Numbered from the stretch's first letter, positions 1 through 12,386 are shown. The stretch: DNA of 64,000 nucleotides from Loripinus fragilis (GCA_964019695.1 OZ026524.1:62379066-62443065); one strand, 5' to 3'. The notes: generated by a model not told the origin, from the sequence alone. Translations and numbers: made by a program.

Positions 1-97
1 AAACAGCTCTGACAACGGTTTTTGTCTTTTTTGTCCTCAACTTTTAGAGTTTTACAGTGGCTTATCAATGGTTTATTTCAAAGAAAACTATAATTTT

Positions 98-246
98 ACA
101 AGGTTTCGGGGGGGGGGGGGGGTCCAATCTATTCCAGGGGAAGGGGGGGTCGGGGGCTGGGGGTCCAAATGCTTATTCTAGAAACCCATAGAGCTTTTTT
201 TCCAGGAGGGGTGCGGACCCTCTATCCCCCCTCTGGATCCGCACAT
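98..246 (+). repeat. G-tract dispersed repeat, copy 1
   Basis: A run of about 14 G is followed by 'tctattcc', then a second G-rich block, then 'gcttattctagaaaccca' and a 3' end reading 'ccctctggatccgcacatg'. The same order (G run, 'cttatttctatagaaacc', G run, 'ctggatccgcgcatg') recurs at 10.8-13.3 kb and 49 kb. That recurrence makes this a repeat family and not chance. No coding potential. The family is unnamed here. Confidence 0.7.
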
Positions 247-1539
247 GTGACCATTTAACTACTCGTAATTGATAGAAGAGACTTTACCGATAGTTACACA
301 GTTCTTGTAAGAAAATGCATATGCCGGCTAGGGCTAGCTCAATGGCCTGAACCCAAAGGTTACGTGCAAATTCGCGATTAATTTGACGCCATTGCAATGG
401 AATAAATTAAATTCACTTGTTAAGTTTTTTTTAGAAATCAATGGTTTATATTCACCATTTTGGGACAATGACACATACCCCTGCAATTGCGATTTTAGCG
501 CGAAAACGCCTTCAATTGAGAATTTTTAGTGTTGTTAGCTATATTGTCAATTCATAAAACACATCATATTTAATCTGAATTTAGCTGTACTGTTAACTTG
601 CATGATGTATTATATGAGACTGTGCAATGTTGAATATAACGAGGGCTACCACTCATATTTTGAGGGTAAATAGGGCAAAATGTAGAGGGCACAATTTTTA
701 GAGGGTACATGGGCCCACGAAAATTCCGACAGCTAAGCATTTTGAAAGCGCAGAGTAGGCTTAGATTTCATATTAACTGCTTAAAGTGATTCTGCAAACC
801 CACACTAAACAAATCTGAGCGGGGCTTCCCTTTATATCATTTGCATGAAAATGACGAAGTCAACACACTGAACAAACATTTGGCAGGGGTTCCTGTATAC
901 ATTATGACTTTCCGTTCACCCAGCCCTTTCCCCAGCCAACATAAAATGCGAATAAATTAGAAAAACTGAAGAAGTGGGATGGGGCACTTCGTACTACAGA
1001 AGCTTACACCAAAGTACCACCTCCTTCAGGTGTGATAGACAAAAGACAGTTAAGATAGTCAAAATAACATCTAGCTTTTATCATTTTATCTCCATTCTTA
1101 CACACGAAATTAAGCTACCTAGTTGTATCAGCTAGTTAGTATTTATCTTTTTATGCATCCGGAGAACAAGTTTTAATTGATTGTTGTACTTACAGGGGAA
1201 ATTACCTGTTGAAGCAAAGACGTAAACCACGGCTGATATGCCGATCGTTAGAGGGCACAACACCCTTGGGCCCTTATAATGCAACGAGAGGATTTACATT
1301 GTAATAGCACGACTGATATGCCGATAGTCGTTGAAAATGTCCGATAAATAAACAATTTTAAACACAATTTACTCCACAAAACGATGATTTTGTCCTTGAT
1401 ATTTTTCGACTTGAAATTGGGATTTTTTCATCCGAGCATAGGAGAAAAAAAACGTTTTGGCATTGCGAATATAACCGTATAACGGCCAAAAAAAGACTAT
1501 TGTCGAAATATATGAAACAGACTATAATCATGTCCTGAT
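247..1539. other. Non-coding AT-rich stretch, nothing recognised
   Basis: No ORF with recognisable content and no clear terminal repeats. The phrase 'ctgatatgccgat' occurs twice (about 1233 and 1314), which may mark a small decayed repeat. Confidence 0.5.
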
Positions 1540-1542
1540 ATG

Positions 1543-1859
1543 GAGGTAGTTCGATCATTCAACAGAACTTTAGTCCGGGTAAGTCTGGTTCCCGTCACGT
1601 GTTAAACATTTAATCGGCAGCCAATCACTGCCATCGAAACAAAATACTGGTTTCTTAATTTTTAAGAGTTTTGCAAATGCGGAGAACCAGTATCGACCAA
1701 AGTAAAAGGTATGGTTGACCAACAGGAACTGGACATGCGCAGACAAGGGCTAAACAGGAACAGGAAGATAGATAAGTGATCACGTGACACTAAACCAGAG
1801 TGAGTTTGATCAACTTTTGTCTAACCGCAGTACCTGCAGTTGAATGATCGAACTACCTC
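1543..1859. mobile_element. 317-bp MITE with 21-bp perfect terminal inverted repeats
   Basis: The left end GAGGTAGTTCGATCATTC... (1543-1563) is exactly mirrored at 1839-1859. Both ends are flanked by ATG (1540-1542 and 1860-1862), consistent with a 3-bp target-site duplication. There is no ORF, so the element is non-autonomous. A 3-bp duplication would fit a PIF/Harbinger-type enzyme, but ATG is not the usual TWA, so the superfamily is left open. Confidence 0.75.
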
Positions 1860-3679
1860 ATGGGAATTTAGATTGGTTCCCCACGTTGATAAAGCTCCAC
1901 TTCCGCTACGCATATTACGTTTGGTAACTACAGGCTATCGGAGGCTGTACCAATGCGACTGTTTTTTCGAGCAAAAAATGGCGGACGTTGGAGGATGAAC
2001 CACACCAGTGGGAGAAATTTGCGAGGTAAATGCATAGTTTGTCTATTTGATTTAACAGATTGAATGCGCATTCCGCTTCCAATATAGAATTTTTCTTAAA
2101 ATGTTTCTTATTTTTCGTTTATACATGTTTTATTTTGCTGTTATAAATAAAAATGCTGCTGAAACGGCTGTTGCTCAGTAAAATTTGCCTGGGTATGGGT
2201 CATTGAATTCACAATTTTGTCATGAATGGATAGTTTTTATTTCATATTTTCTTCATGTTAAACCCATGACATGAAGAGAAAAGTAAATGTATCCCAAACA
2301 TATTGCTATTTCTAAGCTTAACCCCAGTTTTATGGCCATTTCCAGACTGTACGCACACCAAAAGTTCCACTTACACGGCATATAAACTGTAGCGTTTTTC
2401 GAGTTGAGGTGGATGGGTATTTCGAGTTATGCAATGCTTCTGGATGAGTATTTTTAGCATAATTTCTGTATGGGTAGTTCGAGTAGCAAAGCCTTTGGCG
2501 ATTCTGAGTCATAACATGTCTATCTAGAGAGGCAATCAGACAGACGGACAAACAAACAGCAAACTACGCTACTTCTTTTGTTTTTAATGAGAATCAAGAC
2601 AATTGACTGACAAGATAGTTCACCAACAGAATAGATATTATTTCACTGACAAATTTTATATTGTAGTTTTATGGAATGTCCCAATTCTTATTCATTTATT
2701 GATGCTATAATAAACAAAGGCCTAGTATAAAGTCAATTAAGATACATGTTAGCTATTGCACCTCTATTTAATGGACATACACATGGCTTATGTCAATAAA
2801 GCCACCATTACATTGTCTGTGCAAAAATATGTACCCATTGAAGGTATGAAGGGAAAAAACATGGTATGCCTACCATCAATCTGCTTTGGTATTTAAATGG
2901 AATGTTCGTCATCGATGACAAACTACATCTAAAATAAGATATATGTCTAGCTATAGGATGACATCAGCTTAGCTCCATGTATCCTGAACATGTTTGCCTT
3001 TTATGAATTAATCAGGTAAGCGAAAAAAACACATTTTTTTAAAATCAACAACTGATCTTGGTGTCTAGAAATGTTATAGAAGGCTAGTCCTTACTCTTTA
3101 TGTTAGTTACCCATTATTAATGATCCAGTAGTTAAACGCAACAATAAAAATATTCTCTAATTGTCAGAGAAAACAAAACCATATATGAGCATTCTGCAGA
3201 TAAATAAGAGTGATAAGCCATAATTAACATAGTTTCTGGTGTAAATTAATCCTTTTGTTGCTTGTATGTCAATATGCAACATACATTACAGACTTTAAGA
3301 ATTACTATATATATTGCTTAATACCTTATAGTTTATGTCATATAATACTTTATTTAACCCCAAAATTGTTTTTATGTGTTGAATTTATGACAAGATATCA
3401 GTTTGACCTAAGATAACTATCAGTTCTTATCAAGAAACTATATCTATACACATTTCTGAAAAAGTAAATATCCGAACGTTGTATGTCTACAACATATTAT
3501 TTTGATTTGTCCAAAGTTAATACTTTAAAACTCATAAACAAAGAAAAGGATAGCACTTCAGTAATAGTAGAAAGATACTTTTTCAGTTTCTAACAAATTT
3601 ATCAAAGTAACATATATAACCATAAAAATATAGCATAAGGTCTTATGTTTGTCCATATTGTTGTCAAAAATAGTAAATG

Positions 3680-4016
3680 AGTATGATCAGGAAATACCAC
3701 AATCACAAACTGCAGACAACCCCGTGGCACCGTGAGGGAGAGCCGCTCAACCATCACGAGACACCAGGAAGACAAATTAAGCAAAGCAATCAGCTCTCTC
3801 TTCCCCATCAAGATGATTGCAATACTAAAATGGACATAAAGTAACGTACAACAAAACATAGAACAATTACAGACTCCCACAATGGGAGTAACAATAAACA
3901 GAAAGTCAACAACAACAGAACCACCGCCTTAGAACGGACAGCAGCCTAAGCCACCGGGGGGCTTAAATGCATTTTACTGGTACCAAATCTTCGCCCTAGA
4001 TTCTGCTGTTGTTGAA
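3680..4016 (+). repeat. Dispersed repeat family B, copy 1
   Basis: Begins 'gatcaggaaataccac', continues through 'cagctctctcttccc' and 'gaaccaccgccttag', and ends 'cttcgccctagattctgctg'. The same order is seen at 6527-6860 (same strand), 9890-10000, 48610-48890, and in reverse at 14150-14355 and 50110-50340. No coding content was recognised. The short ORF on the other strand is a by-product of the repeat. Confidence 0.75.
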
Positions 4017-6526
4017 GACAGTATATAATTGGGTCTGAAAGCTTATATATGTTGGATGTAGATTTTGTTATATTTATCTGAAATAAGCTAAGTTTAATTA
4101 AATTGAAAGAAGTCCAATCAGTTATTTAAAACAAACTGTGTACCCAGTTTTTTGCTGTTCACAATATACAAACATAATTCCTAACATGATACAGGCTAGT
4201 TCTTTGTATATCTATTTTAATTTACGATAAGAAGTCTAAAGTTTTTATTCAGGTGGTAGCATACAATTTAACTAAGCTTACATTCCAGATAGAAGCAATC
4301 CTCTAAGAGTTGGTAGAATAAAATTTAATACATGTTACATTAGATAGGATGCATAATACATGTCTGTAATCAATTAATCTTGAAAGAGACTGTCTCAAAA
4401 TTACATTGTACACTGGCATCTCTATGCATATGCAGATGATGACACATGGAAGCGTTTATCACACCAACTTAGTACTTCTGATCATTTACTAAGCTGATAA
4501 CAGTTTATAAGAGATCCTATTCCTAACTTGCATTCTTTCTTCACCAACCTATCAAGAGATTATTACCATAGGGATAGGCATGTCATGTTTCATGCATGGG
4601 GCAGAAACCATTATGATAAAAATCAGTTTCTTTTTCTTATGACAAGATTAATGTTTGCTTTAATATTTCATTTCTTTTCATTTCTCAATTTTGACCTATA
4701 TTTTAAAAGACATATTTTAGGCAATTTTAGGAGTTATGGGTTAGCTTTTGTCCCCAAACGTTATCAATATAGTTGGTGTGATCAATAGCTTATATGCTAT
4801 AAATATATGTATTTTGGTGGCTTACACAATGGGCGTCAGATCTTACTAAGCAACTACAATCATTTAATATATATATATATATTTTTTTTTTTAATCTAAA
4901 TTAGGCTGTAGTTAGTGATAAAATGTATTGTATATATCATTCCTTATATAAAAAGAAGCAAACATATACATTTCAGAGAGATGAAAGATTATCATATAAG
5001 CATTTAAGAAGCATTATTTGATCATAAAAGTAAGTAGTTTTTTGTGTGTGTTTTTATATGCTGCTTACAAATTTGATAAACACTCTGACTTGAAGTGCTG
5101 TCTTACACGATTACAGTTTTAAGTGATTTAATCAGCCATGCTTTATTGGAGTAAATTCTTAGTTGCATTTTGTGTCAAATGCAATATTCATCATTTCTCT
5201 CTTTCTTTACTGCGCACTCCAATGACAGTACATTACATAAATTAGTAGTACTTATTCATATAGTGTCATAAATGCATAAACTTTTATATTTAAAAGAAAG
5301 TAAAATATATAACAGTAACAACAGTCTGCCTAAATTAATTAGTTAATATTGTAGTGCTAGTAATTTGCTTTCAAATTAAAAATGATATCAATATGCAAGA
5401 AAAAGGAATCATTTGATATTAAGGTTATATAAATTCCTATTTTTGCAGGGTAACATAGTAAATATTACTATTGCAGGGTAACTTTAAAACTGATAAAGAG
5501 CAAACATACTTTATTTTTGTGGTTAAAATATCAGGTTTTAGAAAATCACAGTCTACAACTTCCATCTTTGGAGGTGTTTTGGCAGCTCATGGTCTAATGA
5601 TTGTACTGCATTAAATAGTAATACATTTGAAAATAAGTAACGTATATAACTGTTATATCATATGGTTTATTGTATAATCACATACCGCCTGTTTTCTGCA
5701 TTTGATTAAATGCTTTTAAGACCAGTTTCATGTTGATATATAAGAATTAAATATAGGTCACAGATACAAAATATTGCAACAGAAAATGTACACTAAAATT
5801 GACTCTTTGAGTAATACATGCTTTCTTGGGCTGTCTGTTTAAATGGTATGTTCTTTGTTTGATTTTGTTGCATGTCAAACACTAAAAACATACCATAAGA
5901 ATAAAGCTAAAATTGATGTATGATATGTTTTTTATTTGATCAATTAAGAAATAGGAAAGACTACATTTTTTCAAATTATGATACCGTTATATTAGGGTGG
6001 TGGGGGTATATCCATCCCTTCCATAAGGCATTTTTGCGTCTGATATGTCTTTTGTCTAAAAGGTTTATATTGTTTTACTGTCTTATGACAGTGCATAGAT
6101 ATAAAACACACATTTAAAGGAAAATATTGCTTTGAAAAAACAGCAATAGGCGAACATCATGCCTGTTTTCTCTCATTATCTTATTACCATTATGCAACGT
6201 AGGGTACATAGAAAGATCACGTCCTACAGAAAATTTGCTACTGCAATTTGACAGTACTAAATGACTAACAATGTGGTAGAAGACCTCAGGATTGTGTTTT
6301 TGCAGTCAAACCTGATCTGACAGGTAAGCTTTGCCAGTTAAATACTAAGGCTCATATAGAAATAAACTCCTGGTCTATTTATGACATAAAATGTTAGAAT
6401 TATATCATAATACCAACAATTACATGGTTGAATTTCGACACTCATTCTTGCCTAATAGATTGAGTAAAAATAGTGTGACCCTGCCTCTGTTGAGTTAACG
6501 CCACACAGCTATAAAATGATGTGAGC

Positions 6527-6945
6527 ATAATCAGGAAATACCACAATCACACCAACAGCACCTTAAGGAACAGCCACAGACATATCAGTCACAAGACACT
6601 AGGAAGACAAACAAATTAAAGCGACCAGCTCTCTCTTCCCTGTCAAGATGATTGCAAAACTATTAAGGACACAAAGCAATGCACAAAAAAACATGGACAC
6701 AAGGGACCACAGAATGGGAGCAACAATTAACAATGATTCAACAGAAATAGAACCATCGCCTTAGAACAGACTGTAGCATAAGCCACTGGAGTGGGGCTTA
6801 GACACATTTTACTAGTACCGATTCTTTGCCCTAGATTCTGTTGTTGTTAAAACAAAAACTGTGTAGATGGCATGGAGGTTTTCTATTGCAGTGTATCATC
6901 ACAGAGAAACAATCAAATCAAATTAGCATAATCTGATGAAACAAA
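6527..6945 (+). repeat. Dispersed repeat family B, copy 2
   Basis: Matches 3680-4016 over most of its length and continues further 3' through 'tatcatcacagagaaacaat' and 'gatgaaacaaagaaaaagg'. That extra part is also seen at 48840-48890 and, in reverse, near 14215-14280. Both this copy and the first lie inside the 5.68-kb transposon. Confidence 0.7.
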
Positions 6946-7861
6946 GAAAAAGGCCCACAACTCACAGATAGACTGGGCTAAAGAAATGTTACCAGCCTAA
7001 TGTGAGCAGACACCATGCTTGGTCCATTTAGCTCTATTTTGTCCATCAAGGTTCTGCTCAGAATACCCGTCCAATAATTCTGGTCTCAAAATACGCATAC
7101 AGTGGCTTTATCTTGCTCGAAATACTCATACAATGGAATGTTAACCTTGCTCGAAAAACGTTACAGTATAAATGGAAAAAACAGTGTGGCGTACAGTGTA
7201 TAAAATGATTGAGACATACAAAATAAACTAAAAAGAGATAAATGGTGCGAATGACCGTACATATATAGTGTTTAACTACGGATAAATCAGGTATTTACTT
7301 TGTGATTTCAAATGGAATCATTTGAAAACAGCCTTGCAAATCGGTTTATGTAGCGGTGTTTCACTGAGCAGAGAGAATGTACACTTGTTTCCGTGGCAAA
7401 TATCGAATTTAGGGACAAACCTCGAGCTAATTCTACATAGGAGAACATTTCCAATCCATTATTTAGTACTGGCTAGTATTTGGATAACTAAAACCAAGCT
7501 TATTGAAGAGTAATAACCGTTATTCTCCAGGCTGTGGGTATTCTTGTCTTAATTTTCCGCCATTTTTTGCTCGAAAAAACGGTCGCATAGGTACAGCCTC
7601 CGATAGCCTGAACTAGTAATTTTTTACCAGTAGAGAATCCCACTCATCCGACTGCGCATGCTCCAGAAAGAGCATCTGTTTACATCCTGGGTCAATTTCG
7701 CACTTCAAAATGAGAAATGAACATGTACTGAAAACTGAGAAGATTTGCCGCACTTTCTTTTCGATACGAAGCCTTTCAAATATTGCTGTTATTGGTAATT
7801 TCGATTTTAATAATTTTTTCAATGTAGTTAGATTTTAATGTAATCAAGTGACGATACCTGT

Positions 7862-7931
7862 CCAAATAGCGCAAGTGGTAGCGCTCTAGCTTAACGTGAT
7901 AAGGGTCTAGAGATCGAGTCCCACACTACTG
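7862..7931 (+). repeat. tRNA-like SINE head (pol III A and B boxes)
   Basis: TAGCGCAAGTGGTAGCGC fits a tRNA D-arm/A box, and GATCGAGTCCCA, about 40 bp on, is close to a B box. A T10 run at about 7931-7940 could terminate pol III. The acceptor arms do not pair convincingly, so I read this as a tRNA-derived SINE head or decayed tRNA, not a working tRNA. Confidence 0.55.
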
Positions 7932-8054
7932 TTTTTTTTTTCTTCCGCATATGGTATTTTTTCAAGTAGAGAACCTGCGCATGCTCCAGAAAGAGCGTCG
8001 GTGTTGAAAAAGTTCATAAATAGGCCAGGTATTATATGAATCCAGTGACGTAAC

Positions 8055-9710
8055 GCACGGTGTTGCGACCAATTGTGATTTTTGCGTTGTAGATGAGTTC
8101 AAGCCTTTCTTAACTTTTTAGTGATGCCGTAAATATATCATGTTTGGTATCATTTTAAAGGTTAGAGTTTAAGCTATGTACTCATACATTTTATTAAAAT
8201 ATGCTATGTATCAAGGAAACTTTACAAATCCGTTTGTTTTGCGATATGACGTTGAAAACGCTTGTCACACGTAACAGAGCTGTTTGATTTTCCAACCTAA
8301 AGCGATCGTAGGAAAAAGATGTTTCAACGTAAAAACTGTCAATTTCTATCAAAACGACATTACTTTATTGTTATTATCGACAGCCATGCTAATATTCCAC
8401 TGAGTTATCTGATGCTTGAGAAATCAAGATAAGTATATTACAGCAACCATTCTGTCACAATTTAGAAAGAGTAAAGAGGGGGTACTTTGAGAGATATAAT
8501 AAACGTATGAAAATATGATGCAAGAAAATAAAAAAAAATGTGAAAAAAATACTTCTATCATGAAAAACATATTCCTGCTCTCGATAGTTGGAAATCTCAA
8601 CAGGAAAAGAGAAGGATTAATTTTACCCGTGTCTAGCGGAAATGTCCAAAGCTGCAATTTTGGAAATTTATTGCGGGGGTGTACGTTTTCAACAGTGGCT
8701 ATTTTTAAGAGTTCTTATAATCTGGTTCAGGAAATTAAATGAAAAAATACTTCTTTCCTGATTTATAGTTTGATGTCAAAACATAAATTGTAACCACATA
8801 AATGCAGAAACTGTCTCAAAAAGACTGTGTCTAGCGGAAATGTCCAAAGTTGTAACAATGACGTTCTTGACGTAAAAATATTCAGCGATTTGTGACGTCG
8901 CCGTTTTAATAAATGCATTTTCAGATTTTTTTAGATTAATTTAACTTTTATTTTTGCAAACTTGTTGTCTAAAAATTACATACATGTACGCTACCGATAC
9001 ACAAAGCTACTAGTAGTATATATAGATTTGCACAAAAAACATAGGCTTACTTCATACAGCAATAATGGAAAGAAAATTAAAATGCCAATTTTGCGGTGGC
9101 GCTAACATTTCAATGAATTTGGGAATCAAAATTTTAAATTTGCATCAAACGAGTCATAGATCAACTTTTAAACCAAAAGTGTATTTTAAACATTTTATTG
9201 TCAGTATAATGTATTGTTTCATACATATCATTTTAAATCGGTTCTTGGCCTGAGCTAAGTTTTGTCAAAATCGCAGTCAATAATCTTTTGCATTTTTTTT
9301 TTACTGGAATTGTTAACCCGCGAACTAACAGAGTTGCAAATACTTTGGCCACACACAATCTTCGTGCGCGCCAATGAAGACATTTGCACCGAATAAAGGT
9401 TTAATACAGTATACACGTTTTTGTTTAACCGATGAAACCGATGCCCCGCTCCCCGAATGCGCAACTACGAAGCGGTAAATGGCGCCCGTCGTTATACGAT
9501 TAAACAAATTGCAACAACATGCCCTTCTTGAATAGAAATACGTCCCGTTAGACATGTAGTTTTTATTTATAACTTGTTTAATATAATTATATGCGAGGAA
9601 AATTGACATGTATAAAACCATTTTAATTCGATAGACTTCAGTGATAATCGACGTTTTAACATTGAAATATACATAAAATGACGTTACGTTTTCTGGTCGC
9701 AACACCGTGC
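8055..9710. mobile_element. Candidate 1.66-kb element bounded by 17-bp inverted repeats
   Basis: GCACGGTGTTGCGACCA at 8055-8071 is perfectly mirrored at 9694-9710. The interior is non-coding apart from short unrecognised ORFs. It contains a duplicated phrase, 'gtgtctagcggaaatgtcc', at about 8627 and 8826. No target-site duplication was convincing, so element status is tentative. Confidence 0.5.
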
Positions 9711-9885
9711 ACAACGTCAGTGTGAACCAAATTCAATTAAATTTTTTACTATATAAAAGGCACAGAAAGTGGACTGGGTGGGCCAGCTCATACTCACTTA
9801 CTATCCAATGATGCAAACCATGTTTCAAGGTCACCAGTCTTGTGGTTCATGTAAAGAAGGTTTAAAGGGTATTCACTACCTAAAA

Positions 9886-9998
9886 ATAGTATGTGAGCAT
9901 GATCAGGAAATACCACAATCACAAACAGCAGACAACCCCATGGCACTGCAAGGAAGAGACACACAACCATCAAGAGACACCAGGAAGACAAACTAATA
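9886..9998 (+). repeat. Dispersed repeat family B, 5' fragment
   Basis: Starts 'gtatgtgagcatgatcagg' and shares 'aaataccacaatcacaaa' and 'agacaccaggaagacaaa' with the copy at 3680. It is truncated just before the zinc-binding ORF. Confidence 0.7.
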
Positions 9999-10054
9999 CA
10001 TCCGTGGATCATCGTGGCTACAGCATGGGATAGAAATGTATAGAACTCCCGTAA

Positions 10055-10805
10055 AACAAAAATCTGCACCCTGCAGAGCGTGTCTGCATGGTCTGTGGAA
10101 AGAGCGCACAAGAGGTCCGAAGGATCGAATCCACAAAAAGATCAGACATCAACGCCAAAGCATTGCTCGCCAAATATGGGGGCATTAATGTAGAGAGTGG
10201 CGTTAGGCTTAAATGAAATATATGTGTGGTTCCTGTTGCCTACCTACCCTAATTTTTTTAACCCTATATACCCTAAACAATAAAATGGTCTTTGGAGAAA
10301 AAATGGGCACTTTTTCAATTTCTGTCACTATTTTCTTTGTTAAATGTTATAACAAAATTTAATAATTTCCCTACCTACCTACCCTGAATTTTCTTGGCAT
10401 GAAACAGGAACCACACATATATTTCATTTAGGCCTTATGTGTAGAAACTGTTACTCGAAATTACAGAACCTCGATCAAAGATGTAGACTTTTTTATGAGG
10501 GGTGCCAACGAAATGCAAGGATAGTGATGCGTGCTAATACTAAAAGAATGATGCGCTCCTCTCCTCTCTCTGGACCACAAAAGAGAATTAACTTCTCAAA
10601 AACACCAACAAAGACACGCAAAACACAACGCAAAACACAATTGTTTAAAGAGAGTGCCACCCCTGAAAGTACCACACCCGAGGAAATTGGCCTTAAAGTG
10701 GATTTTGTTACTGGTAGGATGTGTTTCCAGGTTTTAAGTGACCCCCGTTTTTCTTTTTTAAACAGCTTTAAAATGATCTTAGAAGAATGCACACCGCGTA
10801 ACTAA
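10055..10805 (+). pseudogene. Zinc-binding-domain ORF split by a MITE (ZAD-like CxxC...CxxC)
   Basis: Upstream of the MITE one frame reads ...RVCMVCGKSAQEVRRIEST... and ends ...GGINVESGV at 10204. Downstream, from 10437, the ORF begins MCRNCYSKLQNLDQRC and runs to a stop at 10803-10805. Removing the MITE plus one TTA copy (10206-10437) makes codon GTT run directly into ATG TGT, so the two halves form one uninterrupted frame. The joined product has CxxC, about 42 residues, then CxxC: the spacing of a ZAD-like treble-clef zinc domain. A basic, Ser/Thr/Lys-rich tail follows (KTPTKTRKTQRKTQ). A stop at 10052-10054 and a possible acceptor (ccctgcag, ending 10076) suggest an internal or 5' exon. 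'GTAACT' at the ORF end could be a donor. The exact family is not identified. It could be a host gene, or a domesticated or multicopy TE-associated ORF. Confidence 0.65.
10206..10434. mobile_element. 229-bp PIF/Harbinger-like MITE inserted in coding sequence
   Basis: The inverted ends GGCTTAAATGAAATATATG / mirrored CATATATTTCATTTAGGCC are about 31 bp long with a single mismatch. They are flanked by TTA on both sides (10203-10205, 10435-10437). A TTA/TAA duplication with GG-starting termini is typical of PIF/Harbinger MITEs. The near-identical arms suggest a fairly recent insertion. The interior repeats 'cctacctaccct' on both sides of its centre. Confidence 0.85.
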
Positions 10806-10811
10806 AACCTA

Positions 10812-11070
10812 TGGATCCCCGGAGCCCCCCTCCCCCTTCCTAAAAATCACAAGTTATTGTGATAGCAATTAGCATTTGGATCCCCCCTTGGATGGACCTC
10901 CCCTGAAAATGTTGGACCCCCTCTGGATCCTTGGGAAAGTATAGTTTTCTCTGCAATAAAACCATTGCCCCCCCCCCCCCCCCTCTGTAAAATAAGCTGA
11001 GGACTAAAAAACGTCTCAATCTGGACCCCCCCCCCCCCTGTCAAAAATTCCTGGATCCGCGCATGATATT
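10812..11070 (-). repeat. G-tract repeat (C-rich on this strand)
   Basis: Contains 'cctggatccgcgcatg' and two C runs of 10 or more around 10969-11037, with several 'ggaccccc' phrases. It belongs to the same family as the copies at 98-246 and 12.5-13.3 kb, possibly as overlapping copies in both orientations. Confidence 0.6.
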
Positions 11071-11093
11071 ATACATGCTTTAAAGTCATATTA

Positions 11094-11612
11094 CGGGGGT
11101 CGCGCACATGCGTTCCTTTTTCGCCACGCTCCCTAACTGTGAATGATGACCATCCCGCCCCCTCCCCTAAAATATCCACAATTTTATCATAGATCCCATA
11201 AAATATTTATTCAATCTGAACCCCCTAAAATTATTGAAATTAAAAGTTAGACCCCCTCCTTAAAAAAGGTCCGAGTCCACATAGGCTACGAAATATCAGA
11301 GTAACCCCCCATCCGATCGGAAATCCCCGACACAGGCATGCACGGACCCAGGAAGTGTTGTTAGAGGGAGTCCAATTTATCTTTAACAACTTTTTTATGG
11401 TGAGAATCCAAATACCTTTCAAGGTGTATCATCATCGGCCAATTTCAATGGCGTTTCGCTAGCGGCCGAATTAATGGCCCAACATTGAATTCTGGCTTGC
11501 CTTTGAGATTTTCAAGTGGATCCAGACGAGTATTGCTAAATAAATCCTATAGCTTTGTGATTTTGCTGGGCCCGGAGCCCCGGCCCCCTCTGGATCCGCG
11601 CATGGATAGTTT
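11094..11612. repeat. Further decayed C/G-rich repeat copies
   Basis: The block 11094-11440 has 'gaccccctc', 'ggtccgagtccacatagg' and 'gcatgcacggacccagg'. The block 11555-11612 ends in 'cctctggatccgcgcatg', the hallmark 3' end of the G-tract family. No coding sequence was recognised. Confidence 0.5.
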
Positions 11613-11639
11613 TCCTCGTAACCTGGCTTATTTAATGAA

Positions 11640-11802
11640 CATGAGACAGAGGGGCCGCGGGTTCGAGCCTCGCAGGCGTCACTGCGTTGTGTCCTTGAGC
11701 AAGACACATTAATCATAGCTTAGTACCGGTTCAACCCATGAAGACCCGTCCCTACATAACTGAAAGATTGTTGATGGGACGTAAGAATCAAATCAAACAA
11801 AT
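11640..11802 (+). repeat. tRNA-derived SINE (family S), 5'-truncated
   Basis: Starts at the B box (GGGTTCGAGCC) and continues 'cttgagcaagacacatta', 'gacccgtccctacataact' and 'gattgttgatggg', ending 'aagaatcaaatcaaac'. The same body follows a full tRNA-like head at 61330 and, in reverse, at 49992. Confidence 0.8.
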
Positions 11803-12111
11803 CTCCTTCGCAATGCTGGCCCAATGTCATGTGCTCCGGAAACATAAACTTCTTTTAACACCAAACACATTATTCAGAATACAGGCACAGAGGATTTTGT
11901 AATAATATAGTGGTGTTTAATAAATTATGAGAGAATGGTCGACATTGTTGCGTCGGTTCGATGTTGGTACAAGGTTGGTATGCGGCGACGCCCACATTTC
12001 CACCAACTACCAACGTGGGCCCAACGTATCTTTGCTATCTGTGTAGTGACCCCAAACACAAAATATGACGTCCGCTGATATTGTTCACGAATTCCAAGCA
12101 TACTCGCACCT

Positions 12112-12386
12112 GGGTGAGAAAGGGGGGTGGGGGTGGGGGGGGGGGGGTACTCTGATATTTTCAAACATACGTAGGCCCGGACCATTTTTGGGGTTAACTT
12201 TTTGGTATTTTGTGATGACCCCAAAAGATATCCACAAAATCTTCATACCCCAAAAAATTTTCATTTTTCTGAAAACCCTCAAAGGTATTGAAATTCAAAA
12301 TTTTGAACCCCAAAATGGTGCGAGCCTACGTATGAATGAAAATATTATAGTACCCCCCCCCCCCCTTCCACCCTCTCCTCGCAGAT
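12112..12386. mobile_element. Palindromic MITE with poly-G termini
   Basis: The left arm GGGGGTACTCTGATATTTTC... 'catacgtaggcccg' 'accatttttggggtt' (about 12140-12200) is mirrored at about 12302-12362, where the right end carries a C13-14 run. The arms are roughly 60 bp, about 80% alike. Outer 'gggtgagaaagggggg' and 'ccaccctctcctcgcag' also correspond. The centre codes for nothing. Proline- or glycine-rich ORFs here are artefacts of the homopolymers. Confidence 0.65.

Larger units (their letters stand above)
1931..7610. mobile_element. 5.68-kb DNA transposon with 55-bp terminal inverted repeats and 5-bp target duplication
   Basis: Positions 1931-1985 (starting CAGGCTATCGGAGGCTG) are mirrored at 7556-7610 with two mismatches in 55. 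The element is flanked by AACTA on both sides (1926-1930, 7611-7615). A second, looser inverted pair lies inside: about 2345-2500 against 7050-7200. It carries the repeated motif TATTTCGAG with spacers near 20 bp, the kind of subterminal repeat that transposases bind. The interior is AT-rich with no transposase-like ORF, so the copy is probably non-autonomous or decayed. Two copies of dispersed repeat family B sit inside it in the same orientation. The superfamily is not known; a 5-bp duplication is unusual. Confidence 0.8.

Noticed and set aside
9065..9253. ORF starting MERKLKCQFCGGANIS as a zinc-finger protein
   Set aside because: Only one CxxC pair is present, with no matching second ligand pair, no splice support, and a position inside a candidate TE.
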